Source of the DNA: Actinomyces sp. HMSC035G02
Lineage (GTDB): Bacteria; Actinomycetota; Actinomycetes; Actinomycetales; Actinomycetaceae
NCBI GenBank assembly: GCA_001838165.1
Contig: KV835869.1
Location: 1 to 64,000, forward strand
Direction: 5' to 3'
DNA length: 64,000 nucleotides
Under the pieces are notes generated by a model, which searched no databases, had not been told where the DNA came from, and saw only the letters and a list, made by a program, of their open reading frames with translations. This document shows, piece by piece, positions 1-10,970 of this stretch (within the stretch, counting starts at the first letter, position 1; the number at the start of each line of letters is the position of its first letter). A program made the position numbers and the translations under genes.

Positions 1-1978
1 CATTAAACGCGTCCAAGTTTCGGGGCGCAGTTCACCGCGTAACATCAAGGCGGGCCCCGCAGCCAACAACTTCGGCGACTTCCAGTACACGAACATGACG
101 GAGTTCGCCCAGGACGACCCCTTCAACAAGGGCACCCAGACGCAGCCGTCCTTCGTCAACTACAACGACTCGATCTACGTCGGCTACCGCTGGTACGAGA
201 CGGCCGCGGCTGAGGGCGTCATCGACTACGGTAACGAGGTCGTCTACCCGTTCGGTTTTGGCCTGTCCTACACGACGTTCTCCCAGTCGATGAGCGACAT
301 CTCGGTCGACGAGGCCACGGGTGCTATGTCGGCGGACGTGACCGTCACGAACACGGGCCAGGTCGCCGGCAAGGACATCGTCCAGATCTACGACAACCCG
401 CCCTACACGGACGGTGGCATCGAAAAGGCTTCCGCGAACGTGCTGTCGTTCGAGAAGACGAAGCTGCTGGAGCCCGGTGAGTCCCAGACGCTGACGGTCA
501 CCTGGAACCGCGATTCGCTCGCCTCCTACGACTCGGTGAATGCGAAGGCGTACGTGCTCGAGGCCGGCGACTACAAGATCTCCGCGCGTTCCAACTCGCA
601 CGACGTCATCGACGAGAAGACCTACACGGTGGATGCGACGCAGACCTTCAATACCGCCGACACCACGCACGACGGCGACAAGGTCGTGGCCACCAACCAG
701 TTCGACGACGCCAAGGGTGACGTCACCTACCTGTCGCGCGCAGGCCGCTTCGCCAACCTCGCGGAGGCGACTGCAGCCCCCACGAACTTCGAAATGAGCG
801 AGGCCAGCAAGGCGAAGTTCCTCGCGACGTCGAACTACGACGCGGCGGCCGCCGATGCTGACAGCAGCGCGACGATGCCCACCACGGGTGCGAAGAACGG
901 CCTCGTCCTGGGTGATCTCGCTGGCCTCGACTACGACGACCCGAAGTGGGACCAGCTTCTCGACCAGCTGACTGTCAAGGACATGAACACCCTCATCTCC
1001 AAGGGTGGCTACGGCTCCCCGGCGATCTCCTCGATCGGCAAGCTGCGCGTCTCCGACGTGGACGGCCCCGCCTCGCTGAACAACAACTTCACGGGCGTCG
1101 GCTCGATCGGCCTGCCCTCCGCGGTGTCCGTTGCGGCCACTTTCAACAAGGAGCTCGCGCGTTCCTTCGGCGACGCGATCGGCACGATGGCGCACGACAT
1201 GCAGGTCTCCGGCTGGTACGCGCCGGCCACGAACACGCACCGCTACGCCTACGCGGGCCGTAACTTCGAGTACTTCTCGGAGGACCCGGTCCTGGCTGGC
1301 TCGCAGGTCGCCGAGGAGATCAAGGGTGCGCAGGCCAAGGGTGTGTACGCCTTCCTCAAGCACTTCGCCCTGAATGACCAGGAAACGAACCGCACGCACA
1401 TGCTGGCGACCTGGACGAACGAACAGGCGATGCGCGAAATCTACCTGCGGTCCTTCGAAATCGGCGTCAAGGACGGCGGCGCACACGCGATCATGAGCTC
1501 GTTCAACTACATCGGCCCCGAGTACGCGGGTGCGAACTCGGCTCTGCTCAACAACGTCCTGCGCGACGAGTGGGGCTTCCGCGGCATGGTCCTCACCGAT
1601 TACTTCGCGGGCTACGGCTACCAGAATGCCGACCAGATCACGCGCAACGGCGGTGACCTGATGCTCGCGACGATCGACATGCCGATCGCCACGGTCAACG
1701 TGCAGGATGCGGCGGGCGTGACCGCGCTGCGCGGTGCCTCGCACAACATCCTGTACACGGTAGCGAACTCGTGGATGTACGAGAACGGACAGCCCGAGGT
1801 CACCCGCAACGCGTGGGAGTACATCACCTGGGTGGCGGCAGGCGCCGCGATCCTCGCGCTGCTCGGCCTTGAGGTGGTGGCGATCCGCCGCTACCGCACC
1901 CGCAAGGCCGAGGCCGTGATCACCGTCGAACCCAACGCTTCGATCGACGAGGCCGGGGCTGAGAAGGCGGAGGAGTGA
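1..1978 (+). CDS. GH3-family beta-glycosidase, domain-permuted and membrane-anchored (5' truncated by window edge)
   Basis: The frame is open from base 2, so the true start lies left of the window. Domain order is the reverse of a classic GH3 enzyme. The end of a GH3 C-terminal domain comes first (YPFGFGLSYTTF near 248-283), then a fibronectin-III-like domain (about 290-640), then a GH3 N-terminal barrel (about 920-1780). The barrel carries KHFALNDQ and the presumed nucleophile Asp in GMVLTDYF (codon 1598-1600). A single hydrophobic helix (about 1820-1885) with a basic tail (RRYRTRK) follows, so the enzyme should be held outside the cell by a C-terminal anchor. Permuted GH3 enzymes are known from Ruminococcus and actinobacteria; the substrate cannot be read from sequence. 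Its terminator follows directly. Confidence 0.9.
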   Translation, partial: IKRVQVSGRSSPRNIKAGPAANNFGDFQYTNMTEFAQDDPFNKGTQTQPSFVNYNDSIYVGYRWYETAAAEGVIDYGNEVVYPFGFGLSYTTFSQSMSDISVDEATGAMSADVTVTNTGQVAGKDIVQIYDNPPYTDGGIEKASANVLSFEKTKLLEPGESQTLTVTWNRDSLASYDSVNAKAYVLEAGDYKISARSNSHDVIDEKTYTVDATQTFNTADTTHDGDKVVATNQFDDAKGDVTYLSRAGRFANLAEATAAPTNFEMSEASKAKFLATSNYDAAAADADSSATMPTTGAKNGLVLGDLAGLDYDDPKWDQLLDQLTVKDMNTLISKGGYGSPAISSIGKLRVSDVDGPASLNNNFTGVGSIGLPSAVSVAATFNKELARSFGDAIGTMAHDMQVSGWYAPATNTHRYAYAGRNFEYFSEDPVLAGSQVAEEIKGAQAKGVYAFLKHFALNDQETNRTHMLATWTNEQAMREIYLRSFEIGVKDGGAHAIMSSFNYIGPEYAGANSALLNNVLRDEWGFRGMVLTDYFAGYGYQNADQITRNGGDLMLATIDMPIATVNVQDAAGVTALRGASHNILYTVANSWMYENGQPEVTRNAWEYITWVAAGAAILALLGLEVVAIRRYRTRKAEAVITVEPNASIDEAGAEKAEE

Positions 1979-2046
1979 CCGATCCGGGGACAACCGGACG
2001 GAGCATAATCCCCGGGTGACATTGAGTGCCGTTCACCCGTGGGGGA

Positions 2047-2076
2047 GGGGCCCGCAGGCAAGCGCCTGCGGGCCCC
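2047..2076 (+). terminator. Intrinsic terminator after the GH3 gene
   Basis: A perfect 13-bp stem (GGGGCCCGCAGGC and its complement) closes a 4-nt loop about 70 bp after the stop codon. The tail is CTCTG rather than a T-run, as is common in high-GC actinobacteria. Confidence 0.75.
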
Positions 2077-2224
2077 TCTGCGTGCCTATTCGTGGGCGCG
2101 ATGTGGCCACAGTGAGCACTCCGGCATAGCTCGCAAGAGTGCCTGCGCCTTCCCGCAAACGTCAGGTGATCCCCGTTGTCTGCCCCGGCCTCGTCGATGA
2201 GGGGGGAACCACAATGCACCCCCT

Positions 2225-2254
2225 TTGACGAACGGCGACGTTTCCCACTATCCT
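2225..2254 (+). promoter_or_regulatory. Putative str-operon (rpsL) promoter
   Basis: TTGACG (2225-2230) and TATCCT (2249-2254) are separated by 18 bp and lie 230 bp before rpsL, the only good sigma-70-type pair I see in the 506-bp gap 1979-2484. The long leader downstream contains GC-rich stem-loop sequence (for example CCCGGGAAACCGGG near 2288) but no element I can name. No gene is seen in the gap. Confidence 0.6.
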
Positions 2255-2484
2255 TAAAGGCGGTTCCCGCTTCTGTGGAACCTCTGTGCCCGGGAAACCG
2301 GGAGCGGGCTCCGTCCGTCGGAGCTCCGGGCGTCATTCTCTGACCCTCGTGGTTATCATGGCGCGCCGGCCCCCAGGCGGACACGTGTGCCCACACGGGG
2401 GTGACAACAGTCGCGGAAGACTGACAATCAGGGCCGCCCCTTAAAGCGAGGGGAGGCCGCCGACGGAAAGAAACTGGAGACCCA

Positions 2485-2859
2485 GTGCCTACCATTCAGC
2501 AGCTCGTCCGCAAGGGACGTGTCTCGAAGCGCGCGAAGGTGAAGACCCCCGCGCTGAAGGGCTCCCCCCAGCGTCGCGGCGTGTGCACCCGTGTGTACAC
2601 CACCACGCCGAAGAAGCCGAACTCGGCTCTGCGAAAGGTCGCTCGTGTGCGCCTTTCGTCCGGCATCGAAGTCACCGCCTACATCCCCGGTGAGGGCCAC
2701 AACCTGCAGGAGCACTCGATCGTGCTCGTGCGCGGTGGTCGTGTGAAGGACCTGCCCGGCGTGCGTTACCGCATCGTCCGCGGCTCGCTCGACACCCAGG
2801 GTGTCCGCGGCCGTCAGCAGGCTCGTTCCCGTTACGGCGCGAAGAAGGAGAAGAAGTAA
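2485..2859 (+). CDS. rpsL: 30S ribosomal protein S12
   Basis: 124 residues, full family length. S12 sits at the decoding centre and controls tRNA selection. The signature [11 protein letters not shown] is present. Lys43 and Lys88, the positions that change in streptomycin-resistant mutants of other bacteria, are both lysine, so this is the drug-sensitive form by known rules. The start is GTG 2485 with a GGAGA ribosome-binding site at 2476-2480. The stop codon overlaps the rpsG start by one base (TAATG), so the two are translationally coupled. It is the first gene of the str operon. Confidence 0.98.
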   Translation: MPTIQQLVRKGRVSKRAKVKTPALKGSPQRRGVCTRVYTTTPKKPNSALRKVARVRLSSGIEVTAYIPGEGHNLQEHSIVLVRGGRVKDLPGVRYRIVRGSLDTQGVRGRQQARSRYGAKKEKK

Positions 2860-3329
2860 TGCCTCGTAAGGGCCCCGCTCCCCGTCGCCCCCTCGTCGAT
2901 GACCCGGTTTACGGCTCCAAGGTCGTGACCCAGCTGGTCAACCGCGTTCTCCTCGACGGCAAGAAGACCGTCGCCGAGCGCATCGTCTACGGCGCACTTG
3001 AAACCGTTCGCGAGCGCACCGAGCAGGAGCCCGTCTCCGTGCTCAAGCGCGCCCTCGAGAACATTCGTCCGGCCCTCGAGGTCCGCTCCCGCCGCGTCGG
3101 CGGCGCGACCTACCAGGTCCCCGTCGAGGTTCGCCCCGCGCGCGCCACGACGCTGGCCCTGCGCTGGCTGGTCGACTTCTCGCGTCAGCGCCGCGAGAAG
3201 ACCATGACCGAGCGTCTCGCCAACGAGATCCTCGACGCCTCCAACGGCCTCGGTGCCGCTGTGAAGCGCCGTGAGGACATGCACAAGATGGCTGAGTCCA
3301 ACCGCGCCTTCGCGCACTACCGCTGGTGA
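2859..3329 (+). CDS. rpsG: 30S ribosomal protein S7
   Basis: 156 residues, standard length, beginning [21 protein letters not shown]7 nucleates assembly of the 30S head and contacts the E-site tRNA. In many bacteria it is also the translational repressor of the str operon; whether that holds here is not shown. It starts within the rpsL stop codon. An 80-bp gap with a hairpin separates it from fusA. Confidence 0.98.
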   Translation: MPRKGPAPRRPLVDDPVYGSKVVTQLVNRVLLDGKKTVAERIVYGALETVRERTEQEPVSVLKRALENIRPALEVRSRRVGGATYQVPVEVRPARATTLALRWLVDFSRQRREKTMTERLANEILDASNGLGAAVKRREDMHKMAESNRAFAHYRW

Positions 3330-3334
3330 TTTAA

Positions 3335-3364
3335 AGACGAGGCCTGGGCAACCGGGCCTCGTCT
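3335..3364 (+). terminator. Hairpin between rpsG and fusA (attenuator or terminator)
   Basis: A perfect 10-bp stem, AGACGAGGCC with its complement, encloses a 10-nt loop six bases after the rpsG stop. There is no T-run behind it, so it could partly terminate or mark an RNA processing point that sets S7 against EF-G output. Confidence 0.5.
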
Positions 3365-3409
3365 CACGCAGCAAGAACACCCATTACTTCGAACGAAGGA
3401 ACCACACTC

Positions 3410-5533
3410 GTGGCACTAGAGGTGCTGACGGATCTCAACAAGGTCCGCAACATTGGCATCATGGCTCACATCGATGCCGGCAAGACGACCGTGACGGAAC
3501 GCATCCTGTTCTACACGGGCATCAACTACAAGATCGGCGAGACGCACGACGGCGCCTCGACCACCGACTGGATGGAACAGGAAAAGGAACGCGGCATCAC
3601 GATTACGTCCGCCGCCGTTACCTCTTTCTGGAACGGTAACCAGATCAACATCATTGACACCCCCGGTCACGTTGACTTCACCGTTGAGGTCGAGCGCTCG
3701 CTGCGCGTCCTCGACGGCGCCGTCGCCGTGTTCGACGGCAAGGAGGGCGTTGAGCCCCAGTCCGAGACCGTGTGGCGTCAGGCCGACAAGTACGACGTCC
3801 CCCGTATCTGCTTCATCAACAAGATGGACAAGATGGGCGCCGACTTCTACTTCTCGGTTGGTACCATCCGCGACCGCCTGCACGCGACCCCGATCGTCAT
3901 GCAGCTCCCGATGGGTGCCGAGAACGACTTCGTCGGCAACATCGACCTGCTGACCATGGAGGCCCTGACCTACCCGGCCAAGGACGACAAGGGCAACGAC
4001 ACGCTCGGCTCCATCGTCGAGCGCGGCCCGATCCCCGCCGAGTACCAGGAAAAGGCTGAAGAGTACCGCGAGGCACTCGTTGAGGCCGCCGCCGAGGGCT
4101 CCGACGAGCTGACCGAGGCTTACCTGGAGAACGGCGAGCTGACGACCGAGCAGATCAAGGAAGGCATCCGCCTCCTGACCATCTCCTCGCGCGCGTTCCC
4201 CGTCTACTGCGGTACCGCTCTGCGCAACATGGGCGTGCAGCCCGTCCTCGACGCTGTCGTGGACTTCCTGCCCTCCCCGCTCGACATCGGCGACGTTCGC
4301 GGCTTCCTCCCCGGCTCTGAGACCGAGGAAGAGACCGAGGTTCGTAAGCCCGACGAGAACGAGCCCTTCTCCGCTCTGGCGTTCAAGATCGCCGCTCACC
4401 CCTTCTACGGCAAGCTCACCTTCATCCGCGTGTACTCCGGTAAGGTCGAGTCCGGCGCCCAGGTCCTCAACTCGACCAAGGGCAAGAAGGAGCGCATCGG
4501 CAAGATCTTCCAGATGCACTCGAACAAGGAGAACCCCGTCGACGTGGCGCACGCTGGCCACATCTACGCGGTGATCGGCCTCAAGGACACCACGACCGGC
4601 GACACCCTGTCCGCGATGGACAAGCCGATCGTCCTCGAGTCGATGACGTTCCCCGCCCCCGTTATCCAGGTCGCCGTCGAGCCCAAGTCGAAGGCCGACC
4701 AGGAGAAGATGGGCGTCGCCATCCAGAAGCTGGCGGAAGAGGACCCGACGTTCACCGTCGAGCTCGACGCCGAGACCGGCCAGACCATCATCGGTGGTAT
4801 GGGTGAGCTCCACCTCGACATCATCGTCGACCGTATGCGTCGCGAGTTCAAGGTCGAGGCCAACGTGGGTAACCCGATGGTTGCCTACCGTGAGACCATC
4901 CGCAAGACGGTCGAGAAGTACGAATACACGCACAAGAAGCAGACCGGTGGTTCCGGCCAGTTCGCGCGTGTCATCATCGCCCTGGAGCCCCTCCCGGCCG
5001 ACTCCGAGGAAGAGTACGTGTTCGAGGACAAGGTCACCGGTGGCCGCGTTCCTCGCGAGTACATCCCGTCGGTCGACGCGGGCATCAAGGACGCCATGCA
5101 GTCCGGCGTTCTCGCCGGCTACCCGATGGTTGACATCAAGGCCACGCTGCTTGACGGCGCCTACCACGAGGTTGACTCCTCCGAAATGGCGTTCAAGGTT
5201 GCTGGCTCGATGGCGCTGAAGGAAGCTGCTAAGAAGGCTAACCCCGTCCTCCTCGAGCCGATCATGGCCGTTGAGGTTCGTACTCCCGAGGAGTACATGG
5301 GCGATGTCATCGGCGACCTCAACTCTCGCCGTGGCCAGATCAGCTCGATGGACGAGCAGCACGGCGTGCGCGTCGTCAAGGCTCAGGTCCCGCTCTCCGA
5401 GATGTTCGGATACGTGGGCGACCTGCGCTCCAAGACGCAGGGCCGCGCTGTCTACTCCATGGAGTTCGACAGCTACGCCGAGGTTCCGCGCGCCGTCGCG
5501 GACGAGATCGTCGGCAAGTCTCGGGGCAACTGA
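3410..5533 (+). CDS. fusA: Elongation factor G
   Basis: 707 residues, the usual EF-G length. The GTPase drives tRNA-mRNA translocation and, with RRF, ribosome recycling. The P-loop AHIDAGKTT spans residues 19-27 (Lys25), followed by DTPGHVDF (G3) and NKMDKMG (G4). Domains II-V continue to the C-terminus without a break. The start is GTG 3410, preceded by CGAACGAAGGAAC. It is third in the str operon and is followed by a hairpin and tuf. Confidence 0.98.
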   Translation: MALEVLTDLNKVRNIGIMAHIDAGKTTVTERILFYTGINYKIGETHDGASTTDWMEQEKERGITITSAAVTSFWNGNQINIIDTPGHVDFTVEVERSLRVLDGAVAVFDGKEGVEPQSETVWRQADKYDVPRICFINKMDKMGADFYFSVGTIRDRLHATPIVMQLPMGAENDFVGNIDLLTMEALTYPAKDDKGNDTLGSIVERGPIPAEYQEKAEEYREALVEAAAEGSDELTEAYLENGELTTEQIKEGIRLLTISSRAFPVYCGTALRNMGVQPVLDAVVDFLPSPLDIGDVRGFLPGSETEEETEVRKPDENEPFSALAFKIAAHPFYGKLTFIRVYSGKVESGAQVLNSTKGKKERIGKIFQMHSNKENPVDVAHAGHIYAVIGLKDTTTGDTLSAMDKPIVLESMTFPAPVIQVAVEPKSKADQEKMGVAIQKLAEEDPTFTVELDAETGQTIIGGMGELHLDIIVDRMRREFKVEANVGNPMVAYRETIRKTVEKYEYTHKKQTGGSGQFARVIIALEPLPADSEEEYVFEDKVTGGRVPREYIPSVDAGIKDAMQSGVLAGYPMVDIKATLLDGAYHEVDSSEMAFKVAGSMALKEAAKKANPVLLEPIMAVEVRTPEEYMGDVIGDLNSRRGQISSMDEQHGVRVVKAQVPLSEMFGYVGDLRSKTQGRAVYSMEFDSYAEVPRAVADEIVGKSRGN

Positions 5534-5546
5534 GTCCCACCGGGGG

Positions 5547-5580
5547 CTCGTGGGGCAGGGTGACCTGCCCTGCGAGCCGC
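5547..5580 (+). terminator. Interrupted stem-loop between fusA and tuf
   Basis: GGCTCG (5547-5552) pairs with CGAGCC (5575-5580), and inside it GGGGCAGG faces CCTGCCC. It probably attenuates transcription so that tuf is mainly served by its own promoter; a TAGGCT box at 5643-5648 is a weak candidate -10. Confidence 0.45.
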
Positions 5581-5680
5581 CTCACACACAAGTAAACCCA
5601 GTAGGTCTCAAGCCCCAGGGGTGTTAAAGTGGCACCTAGCCGTAGGCTGAGAATATCTACCCGAGTCCAGGAGGACACAA

Positions 5681-6868
<1,188 letters not shown>

Positions 6869-6923
6869 ATCGACCTCTGAGTTTTTCTCAGATCTGATTC
6901 GCTGCTGATCCAGCGGCATTGAA

Positions 6924-6951
6924 GGCCCCGCCTCTTCCGAGAGGCGGGGCC
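6924..6951 (+). terminator. Intrinsic terminator after tuf
   Basis: A perfect 12-bp stem (GGCCCCGCCTCT and complement) with a TCCG tetraloop, followed by CTTCG. This is the end of the str operon. Confidence 0.8.
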
Positions 6952-7140
6952 CTTCGCTATCTGTTGTCCGTTGGACTGCTTCCTGCTCGTTTGTGACGGG
7001 TGCCTATGTGCATACCCAGCGTCGGAACACCTGTGACGTGAATGGCTCAAGTTGGGCGTTGCTGACGTGCCCATCGGCCGTAGTTTGCCTTTTCGCTGGG
7101 TTGCCCAGGCCTCGTTCAGGAGAATGTGACCGATCCCCGC

Positions 7141-7169
7141 TTGCGACACGCCCGAGTGCGGGGTACGGT
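7141..7169 (+). promoter_or_regulatory. Candidate distal promoter of the S10 operon
   Basis: TTGCGA (7141-7146) and TACGGT (7164-7169) stand exactly 17 bp apart. They frame the upstream copy of a 22-nt repeat in the 608-bp gap 6869-7476 between tuf and rpsJ. CCCCGC at 7135-7140 can also pair with GCGGGG at 7158-7163. The gap has no gene. Confidence 0.4.
7142..7163 (+). repeat. Leader repeat copy 1 before rpsJ
   Basis: A 22-nt sequence with core GACACGCCCGAGTGCGGGG occurs here and, identically, at 7418-7439, 276 bp downstream. See the second copy. Confidence 0.75.
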
Positions 7170-7265
7170 AGTTTCTTGGTGACGGTCCGGGCAGTTTCGC
7201 ACGGCTCGGGTCGGTATCCACGCCAATCTGTCGGTGGTTTCACATGCGAGAACACCCTTCCGGGT

Positions 7266-7295
7266 TTGTGCTCGCGGGTGGAACTCTGACAGAAT
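7266..7295 (+). promoter_or_regulatory. Candidate proximal promoter of the S10 operon
   Basis: TTGTGC (7266-7271) and CAGAAT (7290-7295) with 18-bp spacing, about 180 bp before rpsJ. The match is moderate (four of six at each box). Confidence 0.35.
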
Positions 7296-7417
7296 GGCAC
7301 GGTTGCCTCAGCGTCTCTGGGGTGGTCCATGCGTGCCATCACGTATGGATCGGGCAATATGCCCAAGATCTTTGGACAAGACGTCGGTCCAGCGCGAGCA
7401 ATCGCGCGCACAACGGC

Positions 7418-7439
7418 TGCGACACGCCCGAGTGCGGGG
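7418..7439 (+). repeat. Leader repeat copy 2 before rpsJ
   Basis: Exact second copy of the 22-nt leader sequence, ending 37 bp before the rpsJ start. CCCG and CGGG in it can form a small stem around AGTG. Unlike copy 1 it has no good promoter boxes around it, which suggests it acts in the mRNA leader, perhaps as a binding site for a ribosomal protein. That role is inference. Confidence 0.7.
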
Positions 7440-7476
7440 ACCGGCGGCGAATCTGTACGAGAAGAGGTAAGACGGC

Positions 7477-7785
7477 ATGGCGGGACAGAAGATCCGCATC
7501 CGGCTCAAGTCGTATGACCACGAGGTCATCGACAGCTCCGCGCGCAAGATCGTGGACACCGTACAGCGTGCTGGCGCCACGGTCGTGGGCCCGGTGCCGC
7601 TGCCGACCGAGAAGAACGTTTTCGTCGTTATCCGGTCGCCCCACAAGTACAAGGACAGCCGCGAGCACTTTGAAATGCGCACGCACAAGCGGCTCATCGA
7701 CATCATCGATCCGACCCCCAAGGCCGTCGACTCGCTCATGCGCCTCGACCTGCCTGCGGACGTCAACATCGAGATCAAGCTCTGA
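7477..7785 (+). CDS. rpsJ: 30S ribosomal protein S10
   Basis: 102 residues, full length, starting [20 protein letters not shown]10 is part of the 30S head and, in other bacteria, the partner of NusB in antitermination. It is the first gene of the S10 operon. The start is ATG 7477 with AGAGG at 7463-7467. A long leader with two candidate promoters and a duplicated 22-nt motif precedes it. rplC follows after 11 bp. Confidence 0.98.
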   Translation: MAGQKIRIRLKSYDHEVIDSSARKIVDTVQRAGATVVGPVPLPTEKNVFVVIRSPHKYKDSREHFEMRTHKRLIDIIDPTPKAVDSLMRLDLPADVNIEIKL

Positions 7786-7796
7786 GGACATCTGCA

Positions 7797-8462
7797 ATGA
7801 CTAACAAGAAGCAGCACGCTGGCGCGCCCATCAAGGCGCTGCTCGGCCGCAAGCTCGGCATGACCCAGGTTTGGGATGCCGACGGCCACCTCGTGCCCCT
7901 GACTGTCGTGCAGGTTGGCACCAACGTCGTGACCCAGGTTCGTACCGATGAGGTCGACGGCTACTCCGCTATCCAGCTTGGCTTCGGTGAGATTGACTCC
8001 CGTAAGGTCACCAAGCCCCTCCAGGGCCACTTCGAGAAGGCCGGGGTTGCCCCCCGTCGTCACCTCGTCGAGGTCCGCACGTCCGAGCATGACTCTTACG
8101 AGCTCGGCCAGGAACTCGACGCCACCACCTTCGAGGCTGGCGAAGGCGTCGACGTCTCCGGCACCACCAAGGGCAAGGGTTTTGCCGGCGTCATGAAGCG
8201 TCACGGCTTCGCTGGCGTTTCCGCCTCCCACGGTGCGCACCGCAACCACCGCAAGCCCGGCTCGATCGGCGCCTGCGCAACCCCCGGTCGCATCTTCAAG
8301 GGCCTGCGTATGGCCGGCCGCATGGGTGGCAACCGTCGTACTGTTCAGAACCTGACGATCCAGGCCGTGGACGCCGAGAAGGGCCTGCTGCTCATCAGCG
8401 GCGCCATCCCGGGTCCGAAGAACGGCGTGGTCCTGGTTCGCTCCTCCGTGAAGGGTGCGTGA
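7797..8462 (+). CDS. rplC: 50S ribosomal protein L3
   Basis: 221 residues. L3 starts 50S assembly and reaches toward the peptidyl-transferase centre. The family signature [13 protein letters not shown] is present. The ATG start is behind GAGGAC (7786-7791). The stop codon lies 2 bp before the likely rplD ATG. Confidence 0.97.
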   Translation: MTNKKQHAGAPIKALLGRKLGMTQVWDADGHLVPLTVVQVGTNVVTQVRTDEVDGYSAIQLGFGEIDSRKVTKPLQGHFEKAGVAPRRHLVEVRTSEHDSYELGQELDATTFEAGEGVDVSGTTKGKGFAGVMKRHGFAGVSASHGAHRNHRKPGSIGACATPGRIFKGLRMAGRMGGNRRTVQNLTIQAVDAEKGLLLISGAIPGPKNGVVLVRSSVKGA

Positions 8463-8464
8463 TC

Positions 8465-9109
8465 ATGGCTGACGATCGTAACGTTGACGTCATCGACCTC
8501 AAGGGCAAGAAGGCGGGCTCCGTCGTTCTCCCCGGTTCGATCTTTGACGTTCCCACCAACATTCCGCTGATGCACCAGGTTGTCGTCGCTCAGCTTGCGG
8601 CCGCTCGTCAGGGCACGCACGCGACGAAGACCCGCGGTGAGGTCGCTGGCGGCGGCAAGAAGCCGTTCCGTCAGAAGGGCACCGGTAACGCTCGTCAGGG
8701 CTCCATCCGTGCGCCTCACTTCACCGGCGGTGGCATCGTCCACGGCCCGCAGCCGCGTGACTACGACCAGCGCACCCCCAAGAAGATGAAGCAGGGCGCT
8801 CTGCGTTCCGCTCTCTCCGACCGTGCGCGCGCCGACCGCATCCACGTTGTCACCGCCCTGTTCGAAGGCGACAAGCCCTCGACCAAGGCTGCGCTCGCCG
8901 CTCTGCGCGCGATCGTCGAGGACCGTCAGGCTCTCGTCGTCCTCGAGCGTGGCAACGAACTGACCGCGCTGTCCCTGCGCAACGTTCCCGAGGTTCACGT
9001 CCTGTGGGCCGACCAGCTGAACACGTACGACGTCCTGGACGCCGATGACATCGTCTTCACGCAGGCCGCCCTTGAGTCCTTCCTCGGTACCAAGGAGGAG
9101 ACCAAGTGA
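8465..9109 (+). CDS. rplD: 50S ribosomal protein L4
   Basis: 214 residues from ATG 8465. This start is preferred over the in-frame GTG 8459, which overlaps the rplC stop, because AAGGG at 8451-8455 is spaced correctly for the ATG and the family begins near here. L4 lines the exit tunnel; [16 protein letters not shown] is the tunnel-loop signature. In E. coli L4 represses the S10 operon. The end overlaps rplW by four bases. Confidence 0.96.
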   Translation: MADDRNVDVIDLKGKKAGSVVLPGSIFDVPTNIPLMHQVVVAQLAAARQGTHATKTRGEVAGGGKKPFRQKGTGNARQGSIRAPHFTGGGIVHGPQPRDYDQRTPKKMKQGALRSALSDRARADRIHVVTALFEGDKPSTKAALAALRAIVEDRQALVVLERGNELTALSLRNVPEVHVLWADQLNTYDVLDADDIVFTQAALESFLGTKEETK

Positions 9110-9411
9110 GCACGATTGAAGCGGGTAAGAACCCCCGCGACATCATCCTGAAGCCGGTCACCACCGAGAAGTCGCTCGCCCTCATGGACCTGGGCAAGTA
9201 CACCTTCGAGGTTGACCCCCGCGCGAACAAGACCGAGATCAAGATTGCCCTCGAGCGTATCTTCGGCGTCAAGATCGGTTCCATCGCCACCCAGAACCGC
9301 AAGGGCAAGACCTACCGCACCCGCAACGGGATCGGTAAGCGCAAGGACGTCAAGCGTGCCATCGTCACCGTGCGTGAGGGCACCATCGACATCTTCGGCG
9401 ATCAGGCCTGA
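9106..9411 (+). CDS. rplW: 50S ribosomal protein L23
   Basis: 101 residues from GTG 9106, overlapping the rplD stop in GTGA. L23 sits at the tunnel exit and docks signal recognition particle and trigger factor. The family core [17 protein letters not shown] is intact. rplB follows after 22 bp. Confidence 0.96.
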   Translation: MSTIEAGKNPRDIILKPVTTEKSLALMDLGKYTFEVDPRANKTEIKIALERIFGVKIGSIATQNRKGKTYRTRNGIGKRKDVKRAIVTVREGTIDIFGDQA

Positions 9412-9433
9412 GGACCGAAGGGACATTTGAACA

Positions 9434-10270
9434 ATGGGAATTCGCAAGTACAAGCCCACGACTCCGGGCCGTCGCTTCTCGTCCGTCTCTGACTTCGTCG
9501 AGATCACCCGCGACACCCCCGAGAAGTCGCTGCTGCGCCCGCTGCACAAGACCGGTGGCCGTAACAACAACGGCCGCGTGACCTCCCGCCACCGCGGCGG
9601 CGGCCACAAGCGTCAGTACCGTGTGATCGACTTCCGTCGTCACGACAAGGACGGCGTCCCGGCAACGGTCGCTCACATCGAGTACGACCCCAACCGCACC
9701 GCGCGTATCGCTCTCCTGCACTACGCGGATGGCGAAAAGCGCTACATCCTCGCTCCGACCGGCCTCAAGCAGGGCGATCAGATCGAGGCCGGCGTTGGCG
9801 CTGACATCAAGCCCGGCAACTCGCTGCAGCTGCGCAACATCCCCCTGGGTACCGTTGTGCACGCCGTTGAGCTCTACCCGGGTGGCGGCGCCAAGATCGC
9901 CCGCTCCGCTGGCACCTCCGTGCAGCTCGTCGCTAAGGAAGGCCGCTTCGCCCAGCTGCGTATGCCCTCCGGCGAGATCCGCAACGTCGAGGCCACCTGC
10001 CGCGCCACCATCGGCGAGGTCGGCAACGCCGAGCAGTCGAACATCAACTGGGGCAAGGCCGGCCGTATGCGCTGGAAGGGCAAGCGCCCGCACGTCCGTG
10101 GTGTCGTTATGAACCCGGTTGATCACCCGCACGGCGGTGGTGAAGGCCGCACGTCCGGTGGTCGTCACCCCGTGTCGCCTTGGGGCAAGCCCGAGGGCCG
10201 TACGCGTCGTCCGAAGAAGGCGTCCGATCGCATGATCGTCCGCCGTCGCAAGACCGGCAAGAACCGCTGA
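9434..10270 (+). CDS. rplB: 50S ribosomal protein L2
   Basis: 278 residues. L2 binds domain IV of 23S rRNA and is needed for subunit joining. The C-terminal signature [14 protein letters not shown], which holds the conserved histidine near the peptidyl-transferase centre, is present. It starts at ATG 9434, with rpsS 16 bp downstream. Confidence 0.98.
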   Translation: MGIRKYKPTTPGRRFSSVSDFVEITRDTPEKSLLRPLHKTGGRNNNGRVTSRHRGGGHKRQYRVIDFRRHDKDGVPATVAHIEYDPNRTARIALLHYADGEKRYILAPTGLKQGDQIEAGVGADIKPGNSLQLRNIPLGTVVHAVELYPGGGAKIARSAGTSVQLVAKEGRFAQLRMPSGEIRNVEATCRATIGEVGNAEQSNINWGKAGRMRWKGKRPHVRGVVMNPVDHPHGGGEGRTSGGRHPVSPWGKPEGRTRRPKKASDRMIVRRRKTGKNR

Positions 10271-10286
10271 GTAGGAGTCGATTGAA

Positions 10287-10568
10287 ATGCCGCGTAGTTT
10301 GAAGAAGGGCCCGTTCGTCGACGACCACCTGCTCAAGAAGGTCGACGCCGCGAACGAATCCGGCTCTAAGAACGTCATCAAGACCTGGTCGCGTCGCTCG
10401 GTCATCACCCCGGACTTCCTGGGTCTGACCATCGCCGTCCACGACGGCCGTAAGCATGTGCCCGTTTTCGTCACCGAGTCGATGGTGGGCCACAAGCTCG
10501 GCGAGTTCGCTCCCACGCGTACTTTCCGCAGCCACGACAAGGACGATCGTAAGGGACGTCGGCGCTGA
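10287..10568 (+). CDS. rpsS: 30S ribosomal protein S19
   Basis: 93 residues, full length ([18 protein letters not shown]). S19 forms the A-site finger bridge in the 30S head together with S13. It starts at ATG 10287, in the middle of the S10 operon. Confidence 0.98.
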   Translation: MPRSLKKGPFVDDHLLKKVDAANESGSKNVIKTWSRRSVITPDFLGLTIAVHDGRKHVPVFVTESMVGHKLGEFAPTRTFRSHDKDDRKGRRR

Positions 10569-10597
10569 GCCGGCCCCACGGAAGAAGAGGCAGATAC

Positions 10598-10969
10598 ATG
10601 GAAGCCAAGGCGCAGGCGCGATTCATCCGCGTCACGCCCCAGAAGTCCCGCCGTGTTGTGAACGAGGTTCGCGGCAAGCGTGTTCTGGAGGCCGCCGACA
10701 TTCTGCGGTTCGCCCCGCAGGCCGTCGCCACCGATGTCCGCAAGGTGCTCCTGAGCGCCGTCGCCAACTCGAAGGTCAAGGCTGAGAACGCCGGAGAAAC
10801 CTTCAACGAGGCCGACCTGCTCGTCCTGGAGGCATACGTGGACGAGGGTCCGACCATGAAGCGCATTCGTCCCCGTGCACAGGGGCGCGCCGGTCGTATC
10901 CTGAAGCGCACCTCCCACATCACCATCGTGGTGGGCACCAAGGAAGACAAGAAGAAGGGAGACCGCTGA
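10598..10969 (+). CDS. rplV: 50S ribosomal protein L22
   Basis: 123 residues. L22 lines the exit tunnel at the macrolide constriction. [14 protein letters not shown] near the start and the C-terminal hairpin [15 protein letters not shown] are typical. AAGAAGAGG at 10581-10589 precedes ATG 10598. rpsC begins directly after the stop. Confidence 0.97.
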   Translation: MEAKAQARFIRVTPQKSRRVVNEVRGKRVLEAADILRFAPQAVATDVRKVLLSAVANSKVKAENAGETFNEADLLVLEAYVDEGPTMKRIRPRAQGRAGRILKRTSHITIVVGTKEDKKKGDR

Positions 10970-10970
10970 T

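Noticed and set aside
32..1993. 653-codon reverse open frame over the GH3 gene
   Set aside because: Arg/Val/Asp-rich mirror of a high-GC gene with no domain; the forward frame is a recognisable GH3.
3416..5362. 648-codon reverse open frame over fusA
   Set aside because: Antisense frame created by third-position GC bias; fusA is certain.
7004..7411. Reverse frame of 135 codons in the S10 leader
   Set aside because: It crosses both promoter candidates and both leader repeats and has no domain; the region is a long mRNA leader.
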